Part shown: positions 44,917 through 53,246 of the stretch, one piece after another
How positions within the stretch are numbered: position 1 is the first letter of the stretch
Layout: the number at the start of each line of letters is the position of its first letter
Source: Aquabacterium commune
GTDB taxonomy: Bacteria > Pseudomonadota > Gammaproteobacteria > Burkholderiales > Burkholderiaceae_C
Reading direction: 5' to 3'
DNA: 64,000 nt
Assembly: GCF_004362855.1 (NCBI RefSeq)
Contig: NZ_SNXW01000001.1
Span: 556,121-620,120, forward strand
Translations under genes and position numbers: made by a program
The notes under the pieces: generated by a model
Told to the model about the DNA's origin: nothing
What the model saw: only the letters and a program-made list of their open reading frames with translations
The model's database searches: none

Positions 44917-46170
44917 GTGCACGGCATCGTCTGGACCCTCTTGCTGGCCGTGGCGGCCGTGGTGGGCGCCACCGCGCTCGGTGGCAACGACGGCCTCGTC
45001 ACCATCTTCTGGATGGGATGGCGCCTGGACCTCTCGCTCAACCTCTTCCTGCTGGCGCTGCTGCTGTTCGTGCTGGCGGTTTACTCGATGGTGCGCGGCC
45101 TCGACAGCCTCTTCGATTTGCCAGAACGCGCCCGAAAATGGCGCGTGGCCCAGCGCGATCGCCAGGCCCAGGCCGCCCTGCGCGAGGGCCTGGCCCTGTA
45201 CATGGCCGGCCGCTACACCCGTGCCCACAAGGCCTGCCAGCGCGCCGTCGCCATCCAGGCCGACACGCCCGAACTCGCGCTGGACGCCGAATTCACGGCG
45301 CTGGCCCACATGCTGTCGGCCGGCAGCCTGCACCGCCTGCAAGACCGCACCAAACGCGACGAGCACCTGCAGCGCGCCATCGACCTCGCCCTGCTGACCC
45401 GCAAGCCGCGCCCCACCGAGGAAGGCGCGCGCCTGCTGGCCGCCGAGTGCGCCCTGGAAGACCGCGACGCCCCCCGCGCCCTGCGCGCCCTGGAAGAACT
45501 GCCCCCAGGCGTGGGCCGCCGCACCCAGGCCCTGCGCCTGAAACTGCAGGCCAGCCGCCTGGCGCGCCAACCCATGGAGGCCCTGCGCACGGCCCGCCTG
45601 CTGGCCAAGCACCAAGGCTTCACCAGCGTGGCCGCCGAAGGCCTGCTGCGCACCTTGGCCACCGAGGCCCTGGCCGCCGCGCGCGACACCGACCAGCTGC
45701 GCGCCCTGTGGCAGAACCTCGATGCCCACGAGCGCCGCGACCCGCTGGTGGTCGCCCACGCTGCGCGCCGCATGGCCGACCTGGGCTCACCAGCCGAAGC
45801 ACGCCAGTGGCTGGCCCCGTTGTGGGACCAGGTCCACGCCACCTCCGTCGAAGGCGCCACCGCCCTGGCCCACGCGCTGCGACACGCCCTCAACGGCCTG
45901 GAGGCCGAATGGCTGCCCCGGCTCGACGCCACCACCCAGGCGGCCTTGCGCAACCCTGCGCTGGCCTTGACGCTGGGCCTGGCGCTGGCCGAACGGCAAC
46001 TGTGGGGCAAGGCCCGCAGCATGCTGATGTCGGCTGCCAACGACCACGACCTGAGCGACGACGGCCGCCGTCAGGCCTGGGCCTGCCTGGGTCGCCTGGC
46101 CGAGCGCGAGCATCGCGAGGAAGAAGCCGCACGCTATTTCCGCCAGGCCGCCCTGCTGGATCGGCACTGA
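44917..46170 (+). CDS. hemY: HemY-type TPR membrane protein
   Basis: 417 residues. Two N-terminal membrane helices (about 4-24 and 40-62) around WMGWRLDLSLNLFLLALLL, then TPR-like helical repeats from AALREGLALYMAGRYTRAHK to the end. This is the proteobacterial HemY of the hemCDXY cluster, not protoporphyrinogen oxidase. Thought to support late haem steps at the membrane. GTG start 17 bp after hemX. Confidence 0.92.
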   Translation: MHGIVWTLLLAVAAVVGATALGGNDGLVTIFWMGWRLDLSLNLFLLALLLFVLAVYSMVRGLDSLFDLPERARKWRVAQRDRQAQAALREGLALYMAGRYTRAHKACQRAVAIQADTPELALDAEFTALAHMLSAGSLHRLQDRTKRDEHLQRAIDLALLTRKPRPTEEGARLLAAECALEDRDAPRALRALEELPPGVGRRTQALRLKLQASRLARQPMEALRTARLLAKHQGFTSVAAEGLLRTLATEALAAARDTDQLRALWQNLDAHERRDPLVVAHAARRMADLGSPAEARQWLAPLWDQVHATSVEGATALAHALRHALNGLEAEWLPRLDATTQAALRNPALALTLGLALAERQLWGKARSMLMSAANDHDLSDDGRRQAWACLGRLAEREHREEEAARYFRQAALLDRH

Positions 46171-46247
46171 GCCACTGTGGCATCGCCACAAAAGTGTCAC
46201 GCCAGGTGGCAAAGTCGCGAAACCATGCTATAGTCTCGTTCTCTTTG

Positions 46248-46324
46248 GCGGCTGTAGCTCAGTTGGATAGAGTACTTGGCTACGAACCAAGGGGTCGTGG
46301 GTTCGAATCCTGCCAGCCGCACCA
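46248..46324 (+). tRNA. tRNA-Arg (anticodon ACG), copy 1
   Basis: 77-nt cloverleaf: acceptor GCGGCTG pairs with CAGCCGC, D-arm GCTCAGTTGGATAGAGT, anticodon loop CTACGAA (ACG), T-arm GTGGGTTCGAATCC, CCA encoded. A34 would be converted to inosine by TadA to read CGU, CGC and CGA. Confidence 0.97.
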
Positions 46325-46442
46325 AAGAACTTTCAATGCACACGTTGCAGCAAACCAGCGAAGGCTGGCCTTGTGGTCAACAGTGTGACAAGGAATGTGC
46401 CTGGCCCGTTGGCTGTTGTGTCTGCGGGCCTTCTCATTTCAT

Positions 46443-46519
46443 GCGGCTGTAGCTCAGTTGGATAGAGTACTTGGCTACGAACCAAGGGGTCGTGGGTTCG
46501 AATCCTGCCAGCCGCACCA
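46443..46519 (+). tRNA. tRNA-Arg (anticodon ACG), copy 2
   Basis: Identical over all 77 nt to copy 1, which lies 118 bp upstream; the spacer and flanks are unrelated. CCA is encoded. Followed at once by a strong terminator, so the two genes form one transcription unit. Confidence 0.97.
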
Positions 46520-46524
46520 TGTCA

Positions 46525-46556
46525 AAGCCCACAGGTTCACGCCTGTGGGCTTTTTC
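46525..46556. terminator. Bidirectional terminator between tRNA-Arg and the TVP38 gene
   Basis: AAAGCCCACAGG-TTCACG-CCTGTGGGCTTTTT: a 12-bp stem with A and T runs on both sides. The stop codon of the minus-strand TVP38 gene (46537-46539) lies in the loop. Confidence 0.92.
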
Positions 46557-47301
46557 TTTGACCGCGCCGCTGACTGCGCTTCCACCACCAGCCGCCGACC
46601 GCCAGCAGCACGATGGCCAGCAGGCTCAGCCATGCCGACATCGGCACGCTGGGCGCCTGCCAGGCGGACAGCAAGCGATCGGTGAACAGCGAGATGAGCA
46701 CCGTGCCGGGCAAGAGACCCAGCGCCGAGCCCAACACGAAGTCACGCGGTTTCACGCGCAAGGCCCCAGCGGCCAGGTTGACGACCATGAAGGGCGCCAC
46801 CGGCATGAAGCGCACCAGCGCCATGGTGAGCAAGCCCCGCTGGTGCAGGTGCCGGCTCAGCAGGCCCAGGCGCCCTTGCGTCAGGCGGTCCATGCCTTGT
46901 GCGCCGGTGAAGCGGCCAAAGGCAAAGGCCACGGTGGCCCCCGTGACCATGCCCACCAGCGAATAGGCCATGCCAGGCCAGGGGCCGAACACGGTGGCGC
47001 CCACCACGATCAGGGCCAGCACCGGCACGGCCATCAGCACCAGCAGCACATAACCAGCCACCACGGCGATGGGCCCCAGCGGCAAGGCCAGCAAGGCATG
47101 GCCCTGCTGGCTGAGCCATTGCGGGTCCAGCCAGTGCGCCCAGGCCGGGTCTCGGGCCAGCACGCTCACGCCGACCAAGCCCATCACGTAAGCCGACAAC
47201 AGGGCCCAACGCCACCAGGGGGTCTGGCGAGGACGGGCAAGGGCGGGCGATGGAACCGGGGCTGACACGGGCTGGGACTTCCTCAAACAGGCCTGCGGCA
47301 C
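46537..47301 (-). CDS. TVP38/TMEM64 family (DedA-related) membrane protein
   Basis: 254 residues with about six hydrophobic segments. The core motif is GATVFGPWPGMAYSLVGMVTGATVAFAFGR followed by ALVRFMPVAPFMVVNLAAGALRVKPRDFVLGSALGLLPGTVL, typical of VTT-domain proteins implicated in lipid scrambling. The start is uncertain: no ATG at the N-terminus, so GTG 47301 is used (TTG 47286 possible). The C-terminus ends inside the tRNA terminator. Confidence 0.88.
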   Translation of the reverse strand: MPQACLRKSQPVSAPVPSPALARPRQTPWWRWALLSAYVMGLVGVSVLARDPAWAHWLDPQWLSQQGHALLALPLGPIAVVAGYVLLVLMAVPVLALIVVGATVFGPWPGMAYSLVGMVTGATVAFAFGRFTGAQGMDRLTQGRLGLLSRHLHQRGLLTMALVRFMPVAPFMVVNLAAGALRVKPRDFVLGSALGLLPGTVLISLFTDRLLSAWQAPSVPMSAWLSLLAIVLLAVGGWWWKRSQRRGQRKSPQA

Positions 47302-47400
47302 AGGCTGCCGACATCTTGGGGCAACTTGCCAGGCGTGTCAGTCAGTGAAGCCCGCACTCTGGGTGCGCAGCCCGCATTCCGGGGATGCGCATGCGACGTC

Positions 47401-50142
47401 TCACGCCAACGATGCCAGCCCCGCAGCTGCCGCAGGCTCCGCAGGCACCCCCACCGCGGGCACCCACAGGATGACCGTCGTGCCCACGCCCAGCTCGCTG
47501 GTGACCGAGGCCTGGCCGCCGTGCAGTTCCAGGATCTCCTTGACGATGGTCATGCCCAGACCGGTGCCGGGGATGTTGCCCGAGGTGTCGGCGCGGAAGA
47601 AGCGGTCGAACACTTTCTCGCGCTGCGCTGGCGTCATGCCCAGGCCCTGGTCGGTGATGCGGATGCCGCACTCCGGGCGCTCGTTGCGGTCGCGCCAGAC
47701 CAGGTCCAGGGCGATGTCGCCGCCTTGTGGCGAGTACTTGTAGGCGTTGGACAGCACATTGGTCAGTGCCAGCGACAGCTTCTGGCGGTCCACGTCCACC
47801 CAGACGGGCACTGCGGGCAAGGTGCACTCGACCTTGCGCGGATCGTTGTGGACCAGCAAGCCTTGCACGGTGCTGTCGATCAGGGACTGCAGTTGCAAGC
47901 GCTCGCGCTGGAAGTCCTTGCCACGACGCGACTCGATGCGCGCCAGGTCCAGCAGCTCGTTGACCAGGTTGATCAGCACCGAAGCCTGGCGGTGGATGGT
48001 CGAGAGCATGTCCTTGCGCCGCTCCTCGTTGAAGGGGCGCTGGAGCAGCAACTCGGTGAAGCCGAAGATGCTGACCATGGGCGTGCGCAACTCGTGCGCT
48101 GCCATGGCCAGGAACTCGCTCTTCATGCGGTCCACCTCGAGCTCGTGGGTGATGTCGCGGAAGTACATGACGGTTTCGTTGTCGTGCCCGCCATGGCGCA
48201 CGCGGCGCACCAGGGTGCGGATGCTGGGCGTGTGCATGTGCAGCAGCTCGCGCGTGGCAGACGGGCCGACCTCCGCATCGCCCACCCCAGCCATGAGACC
48301 CGCGACCGTCTGCGCGTCCACCTCGCTGGCCTGACAGCGGGCCATCAATTGCTCTTCGAAGGCCGACAGCGAGTGCCCTACCAGGTCCGCGGCCAGCAAG
48401 CCCGTCATGCGCTCGAAGGACGGGTTGACGATGCTGACCTCGCCGCGCTTGTCCAGCACCACAAAGCCATCGGGGCTGAGGTCGAACACCGCGTTCAGCC
48501 GCTCGGTGCGCAGCAGCAGCACTTTTTCCGCCGCGATGCGGTCAGTGATGTCGGTGGCCACGCCCACGTAGTGCGTCAGCACGCCCTCGGCACCGAGCAC
48601 CGGGGAGATGGCCAAGTCGTTGTAGAAGAGGTCACCACTCTTGCGGTAGTTGCGCAGCACCACCTGGCAGCTGCGCCCCTCGCGGATGGCCTCGCGCATC
48701 AGGCCGATGCCAGGCTGCTGGGTGTCATCTTGCTGGAAGATGCGGCAGTTGAGCCCCAGCAGCTCGTGCGCCTCGTACCCCGTGATGGCCTCGAACGCGC
48801 GGTTCACGTAGATCATCGGCTGGTTGGGCAAGGTCATGGAGACGATGACCACCCCATCGGCCGACGAGGCCAGGGCACGGTCGCGCAGGGTCAGCTCCTG
48901 CTCGGCCCATTTGGCATCGGTCGTGTCGCGCACGATGAAGGTCTGGATGAAAGCGCCATCGACCTCGGTGCGGCTGGCCGACACCGCCACGGGGAAGAGC
49001 ACGTCCTCGTTGCGGCGCCCGGTGGTCTCGTGGCCAATGACGCGGTTGGAAAAGCCATAGGTGGCGAACCAGGCGTCCAGGGTGTCTTGCCCCAGGCTGG
49101 GCAGCACGACCTGCAGGTGCTGGTCGAGCAGGTCCTCGCTGGTGCGCCCGAAAATGCTGGCCACGGCCTGGTTGCACCATTGCACCTTGCCGAAAGCATC
49201 GACCATGAGGATGGCGTCAGGGGCGGTGTCCATCACCGCCTGGTTGCGCGACTGGGTGCGTTGCAGGGCGGCGCCCATGTCCCTCGACATCTCGCGCGCA
49301 CGGCGCCGGGTCGAGATCAGCATCAGGTACACGTGCAAGGCCGCCAGCGTGAACAGCATCCCGGCGCCCGCGGCGATCCACATGCCGGCACGGCGGGAGA
49401 CCAAATCCTGCCAGGTGCCGCCGAGCTGCTCGCCGGTCACACGCAGCGTGAGCTGGCGGCCCGCCACGCGCAAGGGATGCATGCTTTGCAGTGCCGATGC
49501 GGCCTGGGTCGGCACCGCGTCCAGCAACTCGCCCTTCAGGCTCACCACCGCTTCGTCGGGCGGCATGGCCAGCAGGGCCTCGGCCCGCAGTGGCACCGTG
49601 ACCCAGCCCGAGCCCGGTGCCTGGACGCGCTCCGCCAGCAGCCAGGCACGGAGCGCCTGGCCTGGCAGCGACATGGGGCACAGCCAGGCGCTCTGCTGCG
49701 CAGGCCAACGGCCCATGCACTGCGCGATGGCGCGGGCCAGGGGCTCGTCCACCCCAAGGCGCTCGGCCAGCGGGCCGGCTTGCAAGGCAGGGCGTGGCCA
49801 GACCGTCACGCCCTCGAACGACCACGTGCCGGTGCGCACACTGGCCGCCTGGGCCTGCTCTTTCGCCCAGCTGGCCACCTGGTGGACCATCACACTGCGT
49901 TGGTCCAGGCGGTCCTGCACCAGCATCTGGAAACGGGCGGCGGCGGCCTCGAACTCTCGGAGCACGCGCTGGCGCTCGGCCCACCAGACAGCGGCCGTGG
50001 TCAGTGCCGTGACCAGCAAACCGACCGCGATGATCAGCGCCACGGTGCGTGCCACCGGCATGCGGCCCGTGATGCGCTCCAGGCGCTGGAGCACCCGCAG
50101 CACGCTGTCGGGGAGCTCGTCGTGTGCGGCGGCGTCAGGCAT
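47401..50142 (-). CDS. Membrane sensor histidine kinase with multiple PAS domains including a LOV photosensor motif
   Basis: 913 residues. TM1 at about 33-55, an extracytoplasmic region of about 190 residues, TM2 at about 250-275, then PAS 1 (about 290-400), PAS 2 (about 415-540), PAS 3 (about 545-660), HisKA with His683 in MAAHELRTPM, and HATPase (NVLSNAYKYSPQGG, DQGLGM, GTGLGM). PAS 2 carries GLNCRIFQQDD with Cys466, then NYRKSGDLFYNDLAISPV: the flavin-binding LOV signature GxNCRFLQ with its adduct Cys. Blue-light sensing is therefore likely. Start at ATG 50142; the frame upstream overlaps the response regulator gene. Confidence 0.9.
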   Translation of the reverse strand: MPDAAAHDELPDSVLRVLQRLERITGRMPVARTVALIIAVGLLVTALTTAAVWWAERQRVLREFEAAAARFQMLVQDRLDQRSVMVHQVASWAKEQAQAASVRTGTWSFEGVTVWPRPALQAGPLAERLGVDEPLARAIAQCMGRWPAQQSAWLCPMSLPGQALRAWLLAERVQAPGSGWVTVPLRAEALLAMPPDEAVVSLKGELLDAVPTQAASALQSMHPLRVAGRQLTLRVTGEQLGGTWQDLVSRRAGMWIAAGAGMLFTLAALHVYLMLISTRRRAREMSRDMGAALQRTQSRNQAVMDTAPDAILMVDAFGKVQWCNQAVASIFGRTSEDLLDQHLQVVLPSLGQDTLDAWFATYGFSNRVIGHETTGRRNEDVLFPVAVSASRTEVDGAFIQTFIVRDTTDAKWAEQELTLRDRALASSADGVVIVSMTLPNQPMIYVNRAFEAITGYEAHELLGLNCRIFQQDDTQQPGIGLMREAIREGRSCQVVLRNYRKSGDLFYNDLAISPVLGAEGVLTHYVGVATDITDRIAAEKVLLLRTERLNAVFDLSPDGFVVLDKRGEVSIVNPSFERMTGLLAADLVGHSLSAFEEQLMARCQASEVDAQTVAGLMAGVGDAEVGPSATRELLHMHTPSIRTLVRRVRHGGHDNETVMYFRDITHELEVDRMKSEFLAMAAHELRTPMVSIFGFTELLLQRPFNEERRKDMLSTIHRQASVLINLVNELLDLARIESRRGKDFQRERLQLQSLIDSTVQGLLVHNDPRKVECTLPAVPVWVDVDRQKLSLALTNVLSNAYKYSPQGGDIALDLVWRDRNERPECGIRITDQGLGMTPAQREKVFDRFFRADTSGNIPGTGLGMTIVKEILELHGGQASVTSELGVGTTVILWVPAVGVPAEPAAAAGLASLA

Positions 50143-50171
50143 GGGGCTCCAGCGATGCGCAGCCGCTGCGC

Positions 50172-50576
50172 TCAATCGGAGATGGCTGTGGTGGTGGCTG
50201 CGGAGGCCGCCGCGGCCATGGCCTCGACCCGCTCGATCAACTCCAGCGGGCTGAAGGGCTTGACGAGGTAGGCGTCGGCACCGGCCGCCTCGCCCGCGGC
50301 CAGGTCGGTGGCCTGGCCACGCGCTGTCAGCATCACCACCTGGATGCCACGCAGGCTCGGGTCCTGCTTGATGCGGCTGCACACCTGGTAACCGTCCAGC
50401 AGGCCCGGCATCATCACGTCCAGCAGCATCACCGTGGGCAGGGTGGCGCGGGCCATGTTCAAGGCGCTTTCGCCATCGTGGGCTTCGTGGATCTCGAAGT
50501 CACCGAACTCCAGCGTCATGCGGATGAGCTTGCAGATGTCCGGCTGGTCTTCGACGATGAGGATGCGATGGGGCAT
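50172..50576 (-). CDS. Single-domain response regulator (receiver only)
   Basis: 134 residues, CheY-like. Acidic pair Glu9-Asp10, phosphoacceptor Asp53 in LLDVMMPG, Thr84 and Lys106 (VKPF) are all intact. No output domain; the C-terminus is Ala/Thr-rich. ATG 50576 follows GGAG. It lies 29 bp upstream of the LOV kinase and is probably its phosphorylation partner, or a diffusible adaptor to other proteins of the cluster. Confidence 0.93.
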   Translation of the reverse strand: MPHRILIVEDQPDICKLIRMTLEFGDFEIHEAHDGESALNMARATLPTVMLLDVMMPGLLDGYQVCSRIKQDPSLRGIQVVMLTARGQATDLAAGEAAGADAYLVKPFSPLELIERVEAMAAAASAATTTAISD

Positions 50577-50591
50577 GGACAACTCCGGTGA

Positions 50592-51692
50592 TCAGGGCTG
50601 CGGATGCACACGCTTTTGCATGGCGCGCGCCATCAGTTGCGACATGTCGCGGGCATAGCGCTGGGCCTGCTCGACCGACAACTGGGCGTCCTGTGAAGCC
50701 GGCGCACCGGCCGGGATTTCCAGCACGAAGTCCACCGACTCGAAGTCGTCCTCGATGCGCACCGAGCCGCCGTGCTGCTCCAGGATGCGCTGGCTCAAGG
50801 CCAGGCCAATGCCTCGCCGTGGCTCGGCCGGCTTGGCCGAATCGCCCACCCCGAAGGGCACGAAGGCGCTGCGACGCTCGTGGTTCGAGACGAACATGCC
50901 GCGGTTGCGGGCGCGCACCATCACCCGCGTGCCGGAAGCCTGGACGGACAACTCGACCAGGCCGCCCGGCTGCGCGCTGCGGATGGCCTGCTCCAGGTAC
51001 TCCGCCACGGCCTTGCCCAACCAGTGCGCACTGCCATAGACCGAGGGCAGGCGATCGTCCAGCCCCGGCGTGGCCAGGGTGACGTTGCGTGCCTGGGCCT
51101 GTGGCAACACCTCGGCGATGGCGCTGCGCACCAGCTCGGGCAGGAGGATGCGCTCATCGCGCTGGATGGCGCTCTGGCCGAACACGCTGACCAGGTCGCG
51201 CAGCTTGCCCAGCTTGCCCGACAGGGTGTGGGCCTCGGCGACCAGCTGGGCCAGCTCGCCGGTGCTGTCGGGCTGCTGCACGAGCTGCGCGATCTGCGGC
51301 AGCTTCTGGGCCAGCGCTTCGATGGGGTGGGCCATCTCGGCCTCGATGTAGCCGACGAGGTTTTCCAGCGCGTGCGAGTACCAGCGCTCCTCGGAAACGT
51401 TGTTGAGCACGACCATCAGGTCCTTGCCCACCGGCGCGCCGATCACCACCGCGCGGATGGTGTCTGGCGTGGCCTCCTGCGTGGTCAGCTCGAACTGAAA
51501 CGGCAGGCTGAGCATGTCCTGCCCAGCGGCCTTGACGGTGCGCGCAGCGACCGGGTCCAGCATGGCCTGGCCCAGCATGACGGGCGTCATCTGCACGGCT
51601 GCTTTGTTGGCGTAGCGCACGGTGCCGTTGCGCTCGACCCAGACCACCCCGCTCTTGACCTGGTCAAAAAGGAGTCTGAAGGCTTCGTTCAT
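50592..51692 (-). CDS. Histidine-kinase-like PAS protein with degenerate catalytic motifs
   Basis: 366 residues, soluble. A PAS-like N-terminus (FDQVKSGVVWVERNGTVRYANKAA), then a helical dimerisation segment and a C-terminal HATPase-like fold. The H-box region reads YIEAEMAHPIEAL with Ala118 where the phosphoacceptor His is expected (a His is next to the Pro instead). The N-box Asn is Glu231 (EYLEQAI), and the G1 box DxGxG reads RNRGM; only the G2-like RRGIGLALSQRILEQHGG remains. Probably a pseudokinase scaffold or one with altered chemistry. Between the response regulator and the HTH gene, 15 bp from the former. Confidence 0.82.
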   Translation of the reverse strand: MNEAFRLLFDQVKSGVVWVERNGTVRYANKAAVQMTPVMLGQAMLDPVAARTVKAAGQDMLSLPFQFELTTQEATPDTIRAVVIGAPVGKDLMVVLNNVSEERWYSHALENLVGYIEAEMAHPIEALAQKLPQIAQLVQQPDSTGELAQLVAEAHTLSGKLGKLRDLVSVFGQSAIQRDERILLPELVRSAIAEVLPQAQARNVTLATPGLDDRLPSVYGSAHWLGKAVAEYLEQAIRSAQPGGLVELSVQASGTRVMVRARNRGMFVSNHERRSAFVPFGVGDSAKPAEPRRGIGLALSQRILEQHGGSVRIEDDFESVDFVLEIPAGAPASQDAQLSVEQAQRYARDMSQLMARAMQKRVHPQP

Positions 51693-51732
51693 GGTGGACT
51701 CCGAGGGTGTTGTCGTGGATGGCGATGTCGCT

Positions 51733-52434
51733 TCAGCTGACCCTTTGGCCCAGCAACCAGCGCCCCACCCTCACCGCCACGGCCTCGGCCGAGACCGGCA
51801 GGTGCAGCAGCTCGGCGCACTCGGGTACGCCACCGCGGCGGGCCAACTCGTGCTCGTCCAGGTGGGTGAGCGCCAGCACGCGCATGCCGGCCATGGACTC
51901 GCAACGCTGCAGCGTGCGCAGCATCGCCAGGCCGTCCATGCCGGGCAACTCCAGGTTGGTGATGAGCAGGTCCGGTGCGGACTGGCCGATCTGCAGCAGC
52001 GCGAGGTAGCCGGTCTCGGCAAAGCGCAACTTCACCGCCGAGCCGAATGGCGCGAGGGCCTGCTTGCAGCGGTTCTGCCAGGCATCGTCATCGGCCACCA
52101 GCAGCACGTCCACCTGCGGCATCGCCAGTCCCATGCCACCGACATGACGGCGCGCCTTGGGCGGGGCATCGCGCAGGGGTTCGGCCGTGAAATCTCCGCT
52201 CGGGCGCAGCCGTGAGGGGCGCGCCAGGGGCTCGCCGCCCAGGCCGGTGCTCAGCGCCAGCGCCTCAACCGCGTTGTAAGGGATGCGGCGGTGGCCGCCG
52301 GGCGTGCGTGCCGCCGGCAGGATGTCTGCCTCGACCCACAGTTGCACCGTGCGCAGGGACACGCCCAGGCGCAAAGCCGCTTCACGGGTGGTGAGCATGC
52401 GGGCACCGGGGCCCAGGGGGATCACGTGTGACAT
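51733..52434 (-). CDS. MerR-type HTH protein fused to a degenerate receiver domain
   Basis: 233 residues. N-terminal excisionase/MerR-like HTH (MLTTREAALRLGVSLRTVQLW, about 13-33, then ARTPGGHRRIP), a Pro/Arg linker, then a receiver from about 107. The acidic pocket (Asp115-117) and Thr190 are kept, but the phosphoacceptor position is Asn160 (LLITNLELPGMDG) and the usual Lys is Leu212 (HLP). Phosphorylation-independent control is likely. Start at ATG 52434 with GGAG upstream. Apparently first gene of the four-gene signalling unit, divergent from greB. Confidence 0.85.
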   Translation of the reverse strand: MSHVIPLGPGARMLTTREAALRLGVSLRTVQLWVEADILPAARTPGGHRRIPYNAVEALALSTGLGGEPLARPSRLRPSGDFTAEPLRDAPPKARRHVGGMGLAMPQVDVLLVADDDAWQNRCKQALAPFGSAVKLRFAETGYLALLQIGQSAPDLLITNLELPGMDGLAMLRTLQRCESMAGMRVLALTHLDEHELARRGGVPECAELLHLPVSAEAVAVRVGRWLLGQRVS

Positions 52435-52652
52435 CTTGCACAACTCCGACAGCAACTGCAGTACATCCGGGTGGCCATGCGCACCTCACTTTCTGAGACA
52501 CCGCACACGGCCAGCCACCGATATTTCATTTTTGCGAGATTCGCCGCTGCGTGGGGGCACCGCCTGGCCACAAAGCCGTGCGGGCCGTGAACAAGTGGCG
52601 CAATCCCGCAGGCGCTGTCGGAGCCGGTGCGGATTCGGCACAATCCCAACCC

Positions 52653-53219
52653 ATGAGCAAAGCCTTCACCAAGGAATCGGACGGCGGCGAGGACGACGAC
52701 GACCTCAGCCTGCCGCCCCTGCCCGCGGGCACCCGCAACTACATGACGCCGCAGGGCTACCTGCGCCTGCGCACCGAGCTGATCAACCTCATCGACACCG
52801 AACGCCCCAAGGTCGTGGAGATCGTCCACTGGGCCGCCTCCAACGGCGACCGCTCCGAGAACGGCGACTACATCTACGGCAAGAAGCGCCTGCGCGAAAT
52901 CGACCGCCGCATCCGCTTCCTGACCAAACGCCTGGACATCGCCGAGGTGGCCGACCCCAGCCAGCACCACGGCAGCGACCAGGTCTTCTTCGGCGCCACC
53001 GTGACCTACGAAACGCAGGCGGGCGTCAGCCGCACCATCACCATCAAGGGCATCGACGAGGCCGACGCGCTGCAGGGCGAAGTGAGCTGGGTGTCGCCCG
53101 TGGCACGGGCGCTGTTGAAGTCACGCGAGGGCGACGAGGTCCAGCTGATGACGCCAGGCGGCCTGGAGCGACTGGAGGTCATCCAGGTGCGCTACCCGGC
53201 CCCACCGACCGCGCATTGA
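52653..53219 (+). CDS. greB: Transcription elongation factor GreB
   Basis: 188 residues. Rescues backtracked RNA polymerase by stimulating transcript cleavage. Coiled-coil part with YMTPQGYLRLRTEL and the tip acids in WAASNGDRSENGDYIYGKKRLREIDRR, followed by the C-terminal FKBP-like part (VFFGATVTYE, GIDEADA, VSWVSPVARALL). A 28-residue acidic N-terminal extension precedes it. CACAAT lies 8 nt before the ATG and no good Shine-Dalgarno is seen. Confidence 0.95.
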   Translation: MSKAFTKESDGGEDDDDLSLPPLPAGTRNYMTPQGYLRLRTELINLIDTERPKVVEIVHWAASNGDRSENGDYIYGKKRLREIDRRIRFLTKRLDIAEVADPSQHHGSDQVFFGATVTYETQAGVSRTITIKGIDEADALQGEVSWVSPVARALLKSREGDEVQLMTPGGLERLEVIQVRYPAPPTAH

Positions 53220-53246
53220 GCGGCCCACCGTCTCAAGCCCACCGGT

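Noticed and set aside
47326..50271. A 981-codon plus-strand frame opposite the LOV kinase
   Set aside because: Antisense of a motif-complete sensor kinase; no recognisable domain in the antisense product.
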